In this document: positions 1-6,010 of the stretch, in pieces
Position numbering within the stretch: the first letter of the stretch is position 1
Layout: the number at the start of each line of letters is the position of its first letter
Assembly: GCA_021811225.1 (NCBI GenBank)
Contig: JAJZPJ010000152.1
Coordinates: forward strand, 1 to 6,262
Direction: 5' to 3'
DNA: 6,262 nt
Source: Pseudomonadota bacterium
Lineage (GTDB): Bacteria > Pseudomonadota > Gammaproteobacteria > Burkholderiales > Rhodocyclaceae
Position numbers and translations under genes: made by a program
Notes under the pieces: model-generated
Seen by the model: the letters and a program-made list of their open reading frames with translations, nothing else
The model's database searches: none
What the model was told of the DNA's origin: nothing

Positions 1-231
1 GCCAGCAACGACTTCGTGGGAGATCCGACGGCGAACAACATCCGCCTCTACTCCGACGTCGGCGGCGGCGCCATCGTCGGCAAGCCCACGTCCGGCCAGA
101 CCGGCATCGAGTGCTCCTCCTGCCACGACCCGCACAACAAGGCCGCCAAGGAGAATTTCTTCCTCCGCGGCAAGCTGGTTGGCTCATCCACTGCAGACGG
201 CTACCTCTGTCTGCAGTGCCACCAGAAGTAG
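1..231 (+). CDS. Multiheme cytochrome c, paired-CXXCH type (3' end only)
   Basis: This is the C-terminal end of a c-type cytochrome; the reading frame is open from base 1, so the start lies outside the window. The 76 visible residues contain two heme-binding motifs, CSSCH and CLQCH, the second three residues from the C-terminus. The first continues as CSSCHDPHN, a form typical of the paired (doubled) CXXCH cytochromes, in which a histidine three residues after the heme histidine can serve as an axial ligand. The order of a DP.. segment, CxSCHDPH, NFxLR and a final CxxCH matches the N-terminal module of the 12-heme protein at 854-2560, so the two are probably paralogues. Such proteins are exported and heme-loaded in the periplasm. 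Total heme number, signal peptide and exact role cannot be seen. It may belong to the same electron-transfer locus; a GTG at 16 is not a credible start because the homologous segment extends upstream. Confidence 0.85.
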   Translation, partial: ASNDFVGDPTANNIRLYSDVGGGAIVGKPTSGQTGIECSSCHDPHNKAAKENFFLRGKLVGSSTADGYLCLQCHQK

Positions 232-268
232 CGGAAGTAGAGCAGCAGCATGGCAGCGCGCCCTTCAG

Positions 269-316
269 TTGATTAAGATCATAACATTTGAAGGTTTTCG
301 GGTTAGCATTTGAATT
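269..316 (+). promoter_or_regulatory. FNR/Anr/Dnr-type box with class II promoter
   Basis: Bases 269-282 read TTGATTAAGATCAT, matching the FNR-family consensus TTGAT-N4-ATCAA at 9 of 10 defined positions. The box centre (275.5) lies about 41 bases before a predicted start of transcription near 316-317. A -10-like hexamer TAGCAT (304-309, 4 of 6 to TATAAT) sits where that start would require it. This is the standard class II activator geometry, where the regulator replaces the -35 element. The next gene starts at 339, leaving a leader of about 23 bases. Which CRP/FNR family member binds (FNR, Anr or Dnr) cannot be told from the site. No experimental start is known here. Confidence 0.7.
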
Positions 317-327
317 CCATTGACATC

Positions 328-333
328 AGGAGA
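328..333 (+). promoter_or_regulatory. Ribosome binding site setting a TTG start
   Basis: AGGAGA lies five bases before the TTG at 339. It is a strong Shine-Dalgarno match, and it supports the rare TTG start because no in-frame ATG or GTG lies between it and the signal peptide codons. Confidence 0.75.
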
Positions 334-338
334 TTGTC

Positions 339-674
339 TTGAAAGTTCTCGTCACCACCCTCACCGCCGCCGCCGTGCTGGCGCTGTTTTCCGCCTCGGC
401 CAGCGCCGCGCTCGACGACGCCAAGGCCGAGGCCTTGATGAAGAAGAGCGGCTGCGCTGCCTGCCACACCGTCGACAAGAAGCTCGTCGGCCCGGCCTAT
501 ACCGCCGTCGCGGCCAAGCGCAAGGGCGAGAAGGACGCCGTCGCCGTGATGGAGAAGTCGGTGCGCGCCGGCAGCAAGGGCGTCTATGGCCCGATGCCGA
601 TGCCGCCCAATCCCGCCGCCAAGATCAGCGATGCCGATCTGCACGACCTGATCGAGTGGGTGCTGACGAAGTAG
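339..674 (+). CDS. Monoheme cytochrome c551/c552-like periplasmic electron carrier
   Basis: A 111-residue class I cytochrome c that would shuttle single electrons between periplasmic redox partners. Residues 1-23 form a Sec signal peptide (MK, hydrophobic core, ASA cleavage site), leaving a mature protein of about 88 residues, close to the usual size of the c551 family. The single heme motif CAACH is at 39-43, just after the first helix as in c551. The loop GPMPMPPN (84-91) closely resembles the c551 methionine-ligand loop, so M88 is the likely sixth ligand, with His43 as the fifth. The C-terminus ends in a helix with DLIEWVLTK, again family-like. The start is TTG, backed by AGGAGA five bases upstream. 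The gene has its own FNR-type promoter and is followed by a hairpin terminator, so it is probably transcribed alone. In denitrifiers such proteins feed nitrite reductase; here the neighbours suggest a possible link to the multiheme cytochromes, but the partner is unknown. Confidence 0.93.
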   Translation: MKVLVTTLTAAAVLALFSASASAALDDAKAEALMKKSGCAACHTVDKKLVGPAYTAVAAKRKGEKDAVAVMEKSVRAGSKGVYGPMPMPPNPAAKISDADLHDLIEWVLTK

Positions 675-740
675 GGAACGGGCACGCCTCAAGATTGCTT
701 CGCCTTTGGCGCGCAGGCTGACGGCAGCAGTTGTGTCAAC

Positions 741-783
741 GCAAAAGAGGGTGTCGGCGATCGCTCGTCGACACCCTCTTTGC
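741..783. terminator. Hairpin terminator between convergent genes
   Basis: The arms 744-756 and 769-781 are perfectly complementary over 13 base pairs. The stem can be extended through 757-760 and 765-768 (one G-U on the plus-strand RNA) to a four-base loop at 761-764. GC at 741-742 and 782-783 could pair beyond one bulged A. It lies 67 bases after the stop at 674 and about 70 bases after the minus-strand stop at 854, so it is placed to serve both directions. The T runs are short (TTT on the plus strand, TTTT on the minus strand) and partly within the stem, so termination efficiency is uncertain. Confidence 0.75.
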
Positions 784-801
784 ATCAGCCAGATCAGCCA
801 G
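784..801. repeat. Two tandem copies of a 9-base unit
   Basis: ATCAGCCAG occurs twice back to back directly after the terminator stem. It is short, intergenic and has no evident function; probably a slippage duplication. Confidence 0.5.
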
Positions 802-853
802 GCGAAATGAAAGGAATGTCAGGTAGCTGAGCCATTGGTGAGCGAGGGCGGGA

Positions 854-2560
854 TTAGTAAGCCAGCGGTTCGTGATTTTTGCCGTGGCAGGAGAGATAGC
901 ACTGGCCGTGGCCGGCGCCCAGCGGCGTGTATTGAATCAGGCCTAGCGTGGCGGAGGGGCTGACGACCACCTTGCCGGTGAGATCGCGGAGCATGAAGTC
1001 CACCAGATGAGCGTTCTGACGCGAGCCGTGGGCATCGTGACAGGCGGCGCAGGGCGCCTGATCGGTGATCACGTGGCGCTGGTGCGGGAAGGTCTTGGCC
1101 TGATCGGTGATCAGGAAAGTGCGGTTGTGGCACTGGTAGCACAGCGCATAGCTCTGGGGCGATTCGACGCTGGGGTCGCCGGTGGTGTATTGCGCCGCCA
1201 GGATCGGCTCGTAGCGCGAGCCGTGCGGCCCGCGCGGGTTGGTACCCTGCGCCGTCCACTCGTCGTTGTTGTGGCAACTGGTGCAATTGATCAGGCTGGA
1301 GGCGGTGTAGCCCGCCTCCAGGCCGAGTATCGCCGGATTCGCGCCGGTCGCCGCGATCGGGTGATACGAGGGATTGGTCGGGTCGATCTTCAGGCGGATG
1401 TTGCGCGTGCCGCCCTGGCGAATGATGCCCACCGTGGTCGGCTCCTGCAGGCCGTGGCATTTGTCACAGACCTCATATTCGAAGTTGGGATCATTGATCA
1501 CCGAGCCGCCCAGGGTGACGCTCTTGACCCCGCGCAGCGCGCCCGGCGCGCCCGGCAGAACGGCGGCGGCATTGGTCGCGACGTGCGCATTGTGGCAGTC
1601 GACGCAGGTGACGTGGCGCGGCATCAGGCGCGGATCCTCAGTGGGATCATGCACCCACTGGCTGCTGTCGATCGGATGACGGGAGGGCTTGAGGAACTCC
1701 GCCGCGACATTCTTGGCGGCGACCGTGCCGCCGTGGCAGACGGTGCAGTTGGCCGACTCCGTCGCCTGCGCCAGCAGCCGTTGCGGATGGCCGGCGTCGT
1801 GCGGCCGGTGGCAATCGAGGCAGGCATTGTCGGCCACCGTGGCATAGGCGCCGGGCGGCCAGGGGTCGGTGCCGGTGCCGTTCCAGGTAGCGGTCGAGGT
1901 GGCGTGGGCCGAAGCGGACCAGCCATTCATGCGATGGCAGGCGGTGCACTGCGCGCCGGCGCGGTTGTCGGCGCGCAGGAAATTCGGCTGCCGGTCCTCG
2001 TGCGGATCGTGGCAACTGGTGCATTGCATTTGCTGCTGGGCATCGAGCCGGACGCTCGCCGCTAGGCTGCGCGGATCGGCAAGTTCCGGGTTGGCCTGCG
2101 CCAGCGCGACGTCATAGGTGAAGGAGATCGGATGATCCTTCGACAGATCGGTGCCGAGCACGGTGCTGCCCTGCAGGGGACCTAGCATCAGCGGCGCACC
2201 CGCGGGTGGTACGCGCAGGCTGTCCAGCGCCAGCAGGCCGTCGTGACAGGACAGGCAGAGCTTGGAACTGCCGGTGGGCTGATTCAGGCTCGCCTTCAGC
2301 GTACTGCTGGCATAGAGCTGGTAGGTGGCCGCGGACAGTTCGCGATTCCACAAGCCTATGGTCGGCTTGGCGTTGTGCGGAGTATGGCAGAAGACGCACA
2401 GGCCGACCGGCTCTGCGGCCTTGATCGTGCCGGGGCCGCTGGGGGTGAGGTTATGCTTGGTGAGCGCGATATGGGTCTGCGCCTGGCTGCTGGCGCACAG
2501 CGCGAAGCAGCCGGCGACGAGCAGCGCCAGCCAACCTGATGCCTTCGACGACAGCTTCAT
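854..2560 (-). CDS. Dodecaheme-type cytochrome c (11 CXXCH + 1 CX3CH), putative conduit or surface cytochrome
   Basis: A 568-residue exported multiheme cytochrome, probably the main redox protein of the operon. CXXCH motifs begin at residues 55, 102, 180, 205, 247, 272, 319, 365, 426, 474 and 504; a twelfth motif, CYLSCH (554-559), has three residues between the cysteines. Five of the motifs (1, 3, 5, 7, 11) continue as CXXCHxxH, the pattern of paired-CXXCH cytochromes, and about 20 histidines lie outside the motifs, enough for bis-histidine ligation of every heme. The N-terminal part (KHNLT, CVFCHTPHN, CLSCHDG, DLSKDHPISF, CTSCHDPHE) resembles small stand-alone cytochromes of this type. The signal peptide is ambiguous: VAGC (15-18) resembles a lipobox, but the hydrophobic stretch continues, and cleavage after SSQAQ (28) is also possible, so it may be a lipoprotein or a soluble protein. 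The start overlaps the upstream propeller gene by ATGA and has its own AGGGAG. It is the last gene of the operon. Whether it fills the porin or sits outside the cell cannot be decided here. Confidence 0.92.
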   Translation of the reverse strand: MKLSSKASGWLALLVAGCFALCASSQAQTHIALTKHNLTPSGPGTIKAAEPVGLCVFCHTPHNAKPTIGLWNRELSAATYQLYASSTLKASLNQPTGSSKLCLSCHDGLLALDSLRVPPAGAPLMLGPLQGSTVLGTDLSKDHPISFTYDVALAQANPELADPRSLAASVRLDAQQQMQCTSCHDPHEDRQPNFLRADNRAGAQCTACHRMNGWSASAHATSTATWNGTGTDPWPPGAYATVADNACLDCHRPHDAGHPQRLLAQATESANCTVCHGGTVAAKNVAAEFLKPSRHPIDSSQWVHDPTEDPRLMPRHVTCVDCHNAHVATNAAAVLPGAPGALRGVKSVTLGGSVINDPNFEYEVCDKCHGLQEPTTVGIIRQGGTRNIRLKIDPTNPSYHPIAATGANPAILGLEAGYTASSLINCTSCHNNDEWTAQGTNPRGPHGSRYEPILAAQYTTGDPSVESPQSYALCYQCHNRTFLITDQAKTFPHQRHVITDQAPCAACHDAHGSRQNAHLVDFMLRDLTGKVVVSPSATLGLIQYTPLGAGHGQCYLSCHGKNHEPLAY

Positions 2561-3663
2561 TTCAGCTTCTCCCTGGCCGCGCCCGGACCGCCTTGAAATA
2601 CCTGAATCCGCTGGTTGAAAGCGTCGGCCACATAGATTTCATTGTTCGGGCTGATGAACAGGCCGCCGGGCAGCCAGAACTGACCGGGCTGCGCGCCATG
2701 CTGGCCGAAGCCGAGCAGAAAGCGGCCGTCGCGCCGGAAGATCTGCACCGCATCGAACAGCGCATCGACGACGAAGACGTGCCCGGCGGGATCGAAGGCC
2801 ACGCCCTTGGGGGCGGCGACATCGCCCGAGCCGTCGCCATGGTGGCCGAATTGCCAGAGATAGCGGCCGTCGGGGGCGAAGGCCTGGACGCGGAAATTGA
2901 GCGCATCGGTGACCAGCAGCGTCCCCGCCGGATCCAGCGCCAGGTGGGTCGGGTAGTTGAACTGCCCGTCGCCGCTGCCGGCTGCACCCCAGGTGCCGAT
3001 GAGTCTGGCGTCGGGGCCGAACACGGCGATCCGCTGATTCGCCGAATCGGCGACGTAGAGACGCCCTCGAACCGGATCGTAGGCCAGGCCCGCCGGCCGC
3101 TCCAGGCCCTGCTGCGCGGCGACGCCGATCAGCTCACCGGCGCGGTCTATGAGAAACACTTTTTTCAGGCGCGAGTCGGCGAGATACACCGCGCCGTCGG
3201 GGCGTATCGCCACCGCCACCGGCGAAAGAAGCTCGGTGTCCCCGACGCGCTCCACCTTGTGCGTCTCGTTCCGCCCGGCATCGAAGATCCACAAGGCCGG
3301 TGCGCCCGGGTCGGCGACGTACAGCACCCCCTGCCGCTCCGCGACCCCGGTGGGGCGGATGAAGTGATCGCTGCCGCTGCCGGTGAGCGCATCGATCAGG
3401 CGCCGGAACAGGGATTTGGCGATGCCCCAGTCTTGCGGTCCGGAGATGCTGCGCAGATAGCGGATGCGGGTCTTGGCCGGCGGCTCGGGCCAGATGGGAG
3501 CTGGCGCAGCACTCGCCACCGTACTCGCCGCTGCGGTCCTGGGTGGTGCAGTCGTGGCGCAGCCGGCGGGGAGCAGGCCGAGCAGCGTGGCATACATCAT
3601 GGCGAACAGCGGGGCGGCAATGCAGGCGCCGCGGGAGCGGGCAGTATCAGGGGTCGGTTTCAT
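2557..3663 (-). CDS. NHL-repeat six-bladed beta-propeller, probable lipoprotein
   Basis: A 368-residue exported protein without any heme motif. The N-terminus is a long signal sequence with a hydrophobic core (about 15-33) ending in LLPAGC, so Cys35 is a likely lipid attachment site, although proline at -3 is not ideal. A low-complexity Ala/Pro/Thr linker (36-62) is followed by PPAKTRIRYLRS and then six NHL-type repeats starting near residues 101, 146, 188, 236, 283 and 330. Each has a P-x-G/H-(V/L)-A turn, a D-x-x-G or equivalent, and a (V/L)-(Y/V)-(V/L)-x-D strand followed by an (I/V)-x-(V/A/I)-F strand. Six copies predict a closed six-bladed propeller, a fold usually used for protein contacts. 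The gene overlaps the porin stop by ATGA and ends in ATGA over the cytochrome start; it has no clear Shine-Dalgarno, so it is probably translated by coupling. Propellers of this kind are found with multiheme cytochromes in other electron-transfer clusters, where their role is unsettled; a scaffold or assembly job is inference. Confidence 0.87.
   Translation of the reverse strand: MKPTPDTARSRGACIAAPLFAMMYATLLGLLPAGCATTAPPRTAAASTVASAAPAPIWPEPPAKTRIRYLRSISGPQDWGIAKSLFRRLIDALTGSGSDHFIRPTGVAERQGVLYVADPGAPALWIFDAGRNETHKVERVGDTELLSPVAVAIRPDGAVYLADSRLKKVFLIDRAGELIGVAAQQGLERPAGLAYDPVRGRLYVADSANQRIAVFGPDARLIGTWGAAGSGDGQFNYPTHLALDPAGTLLVTDALNFRVQAFAPDGRYLWQFGHHGDGSGDVAAPKGVAFDPAGHVFVVDALFDAVQIFRRDGRFLLGFGQHGAQPGQFWLPGGLFISPNNEIYVADAFNQRIQVFQGGPGAAREKLK
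2569..2574 (-). promoter_or_regulatory. Ribosome binding site of the dodecaheme cytochrome gene
   Basis: On the minus strand AGGGAG lies eight bases before the ATG at 2560, inside the end of the propeller gene. It is the only clear Shine-Dalgarno among the four visible operon junctions, so this gene can be initiated independently as well as by coupling. Confidence 0.6.
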
Positions 3664-5684
3664 AGTTCACGCGTCACGCTGAAATCGATACGCCAATTGC
3701 TCATCCGGGAGCCGCCGCGTATTCGTTGGTTGGCGGTGAAGGCCGAGGTCAGCGAGAGTTTGCCATATTTCATCTGCGCCCGCAGGCCTTCATTGCTCAC
3801 TATTTCCGAGGGCTGCGCGCTGTCGGTGAGATAGCGCCGGCCGGCCAGCGCATTGACGATCCAGCCGCCCGGCGCGTACCAGTTCGCGGTGAGATTCGCG
3901 CCGCGGGTGTCGCTGGTCCGCGCCGGCGTCTGGTAATGGGCCACGGTCCAGTCGGTGTCGAAGGCGAAGCCCAGGTAGCGCGAATACTGATAGGTGGCGG
4001 ACTGATAATAGCGCTGCTGGGTGAAGGACAGCAGCGTCGCGTCGGAGCGCTGAAAGGCGGCGCCCGCCGCGCCCTGGAGCTTTTGCCAGCGGCCGTGCAC
4101 ATCGACCTGCGCGCTGTCGTTGCGGGAGCTTTGCAGGAAGCCGCTGCCGTTGCCCGAGAGTAGGGTCACGGCGGACTCGCTGTGGGCGACGCCAAACGAG
4201 ATCCACCGAAAACTCATGCCGGCACTAAGCGACTTGGCAATTGTGGCGTACTTGAGGCTGGGCGGGATGGCGTAATCGTAGCTGAGCGCCAGCGGATCGC
4301 CGGCCCGGATCACCAGGCTGGTCAGGAGCGGCACGATCAGGGTCTGATTGCCCTGCGGCACCAACAGGTAATCGACGCCGGCCACCGTCGGCAGACGCAT
4401 GCCGTCGCGCGTGTCCACCACCACGATGCTCGCCGCCACGACGTAGGCCTGGTTGAGCAGGAAGCCGGCGCCGGCGCCGAGCAGAGCGGGTGCAGTTTGC
4501 GCCTCGTCGGTGATGCTGGCCTGGGTGGCGTTGATGTGCGTTTCCACCAGTTGATAGCTGCCGCTGCTGCCCAGCGTCAGCACCCCCTGCCAGGGCAGCG
4601 GGTGCTGGTAACGGTAGTTGAGTCCGCCGGCGAATGCGTCGATCTGGCCGGCCGGCTGCAGTTGGCGTTGCGCCGAGGCGTAGGCGCCCAGGTTCTGGTA
4701 GGGCTGGTACTGCACGCTGAATGCGCCGCTCTGGCTGAGACTGGGCAAGGCCTGGGTCTCGAGTCGCGACAATTGATAATTGTAGTCGGTGGCCAGGTTG
4801 CTCCAGTGCGCGAGGTGCAGATGCTCGCTCATCGAGAACAGGGACATCGAAGTCGAACCGACGCGATCGAAATAGGCCAGGCGCGAATCCCAGCGCCGGT
4901 TCAGGGCTGCCCCGAAATCCTGACTATAGCCAAGATTGGCGCTGTGGCTGCGATAGTTGCCGTTGCTGAACGAGGGGTCCTGGACCTCGTTGAAATCGTA
5001 ATGCCAGTCCAGGTCGGAGTTCTCCGAGCCCTTGTGGCCGTCCTGGCTGAGGCTGTTGCGCACTTCGCTGTGCTGATAGCTCTGGTTGAGCGCGCTGGTG
5101 GCGATCTCCTGGAAATGCTGCTGCTCCAGCCGCAGGTTGGCGCTGAGATAGGGGAAGCCCTTGTCCCTGAGCGGGCTGCCCTCGTTCAGGCGCAGGCTCA
5201 GGCCGCGATTGCTGCTGGTGGTCTCGACCCGACCGAAGGGCTGGAACGAGAGGCTGCGCGAACGGTTGGCGAACAGCGCGCCGCCGTAGGGCAGGACGTT
5301 CAGGATGTCGGCGTCGAAGGAGTAGCCGAGCACCCTGGAGCGGCCCTTGGTGAGCGCGCCCGCGGAGTTCTCGGTGTCCTGCGCCAGACCAAGCGTGAGT
5401 CCCAGACTGCCGGTCAGCAGCCCCGGGTCGAGCACCGAGAAACCGCTGTTCCTGACGCTCAGAGATTCCTCGGCGTTGCGCTGCGAAAAGCTGGACGCGG
5501 GCGCGGTATCGGAACTGATCTGGTCGTGGCCGAGGCCGTAGTTGGCCTGCAGCGAGCCCTCCCAGCTGCCCAGGGTCAAGTAGCTCAGCGACTGGGCGGC
5601 AGCTTCGCCCGCCGTCAGCAGCGACAGCAAGGTCACCAGCAACGCAGGGGTCTTGCCCCGGATCATGGGCGGGTTTCCGCTCAT
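3660..5684 (-). CDS. Outer-membrane beta-barrel of a porin-cytochrome conduit
   Basis: A ~674-residue outer-membrane protein, the likely insulating sheath through which hemes cross the outer membrane. It has a Sec signal peptide (hydrophobic LLVTLLSLLTAG, cleavage after EAAA at residue 30), then many alternating hydrophobic/polar segments rich in aromatics, Gly, Ser and Asn, with no further membrane helix. This is the profile of a large beta-barrel with more than 20 strands. No cysteine is visible anywhere, so it binds no c-heme and lacks the N-terminal CXXC reported for MtrB. The last strand ends WRIDFSVTREL, with Leu instead of the usual terminal Phe. The length is in the range of MtrB and Geobacter conduit porins. 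Its function rests on neighbours: trihemes before it, propeller and 12-heme cytochrome after it. The start is uncertain: ATG at 5684 shares one base with the preceding stop (TGATG), GTG at 5687 is possible, and ATG at 5666 would still leave a complete signal peptide. None has a strong Shine-Dalgarno. The sequence does not assign it to a named porin family. Confidence 0.85.
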   Translation of the reverse strand: MSGNPPMIRGKTPALLVTLLSLLTAGEAAAQSLSYLTLGSWEGSLQANYGLGHDQISSDTAPASSFSQRNAEESLSVRNSGFSVLDPGLLTGSLGLTLGLAQDTENSAGALTKGRSRVLGYSFDADILNVLPYGGALFANRSRSLSFQPFGRVETTSSNRGLSLRLNEGSPLRDKGFPYLSANLRLEQQHFQEIATSALNQSYQHSEVRNSLSQDGHKGSENSDLDWHYDFNEVQDPSFSNGNYRSHSANLGYSQDFGAALNRRWDSRLAYFDRVGSTSMSLFSMSEHLHLAHWSNLATDYNYQLSRLETQALPSLSQSGAFSVQYQPYQNLGAYASAQRQLQPAGQIDAFAGGLNYRYQHPLPWQGVLTLGSSGSYQLVETHINATQASITDEAQTAPALLGAGAGFLLNQAYVVAASIVVVDTRDGMRLPTVAGVDYLLVPQGNQTLIVPLLTSLVIRAGDPLALSYDYAIPPSLKYATIAKSLSAGMSFRWISFGVAHSESAVTLLSGNGSGFLQSSRNDSAQVDVHGRWQKLQGAAGAAFQRSDATLLSFTQQRYYQSATYQYSRYLGFAFDTDWTVAHYQTPARTSDTRGANLTANWYAPGGWIVNALAGRRYLTDSAQPSEIVSNEGLRAQMKYGKLSLTSAFTANQRIRGGSRMSNWRIDFSVTREL

Positions 5685-6010
5685 CACTTGTGACAGCGCT
5701 GACAGGACTCGAAGGTCGGACCGAAGGCGATGGTGGCGTTATGACAGGTGCCGCAAAACTTGCCCTTGTCGATCGCGTCCATGCTCACCTTGTCGGCGCC
5801 CGCCTTCATCTTGAAGATGGCGTCGTGACAGACGTAACATTTGAACTGCATGCGGTGCACGTAGTGGGGAAAGGTCGCGGGCGGATAGTCGGCGCCCTCC
5901 TCTTTGGAACTGCGGGTGAACACGATGTCGCCCTGCTCGGCCGAGACCTGGGCTGCGGGCAGCAGGGTCGCCAGTACCAGCAGGGCAAGCCAGAGCGCCG
6001 CCTGCCTCAT
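5684..6010 (-). CDS. Triheme c7-type periplasmic cytochrome
   Basis: A 108-residue small cytochrome that probably carries electrons in the periplasm to or from the outer-membrane conduit. A Sec signal peptide spans 1-24 (MRQ, hydrophobic core, VSA cleavage). Heme motifs are CYVCH (58-62), CGTCH (86-90) and CQRCH (103-107). The arrangement FPHxxH before the first heme, IFKMKAG and a MDxI segment between hemes 1 and 2, and CGTCH/CQRCH close to the end fits the c(7)-type triheme domain known from single and polymeric ('nanowire') cytochromes. Only two histidines (49, 52) lie outside the heme motifs, one fewer than needed for all bis-His ligation. The ATG at 6010 overlaps the upstream stop by ATGA and begins exactly at a good signal peptide; an in-frame ATG at 6085 would add a charged leader overlapping the upstream gene and is rejected. 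It is a close paralogue of the next gene upstream. Confidence 0.92.
   Translation of the reverse strand: MRQAALWLALLVLATLLPAAQVSAEQGDIVFTRSSKEEGADYPPATFPHYVHRMQFKCYVCHDAIFKMKAGADKVSMDAIDKGKFCGTCHNATIAFGPTFESCQRCHK

Noticed and set aside
320..325. TTGACA as a -35 promoter element
   Set aside because: A matching -10 would fall inside the coding region after the TTG start; the FNR-type promoter upstream fits better.
320..721. Plus-strand frame overlapping the c551-like gene
   Set aside because: Arg-rich out-of-frame shadow; the overlapping frame has a signal peptide, CAACH and the methionine loop.
757..764. GCGATCGC palindrome as a separate protein-binding site
   Set aside because: It lies at the tip of the terminator hairpin and is explained by that fold.
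1007..2065. Plus-strand open frame of 352 codons opposite the 12-heme gene
   Set aside because: Antisense to most of the heme motifs; no domain or plausible start context.
2539..3834. Plus-strand open frame of 431 codons opposite the propeller gene
   Set aside because: Antisense shadow; the minus strand has six recognisable NHL repeats and a signal sequence, while this frame shows no motif and crosses two real gene borders.
4182..5693. Long plus-strand open frame of 503 codons opposite the barrel gene
   Set aside because: It is antisense to a gene with a signal peptide, beta-barrel pattern and coupled neighbours; the translation is rich in repeated Ala/Val/Gly/Arg without domains, as expected from GC-rich third positions.
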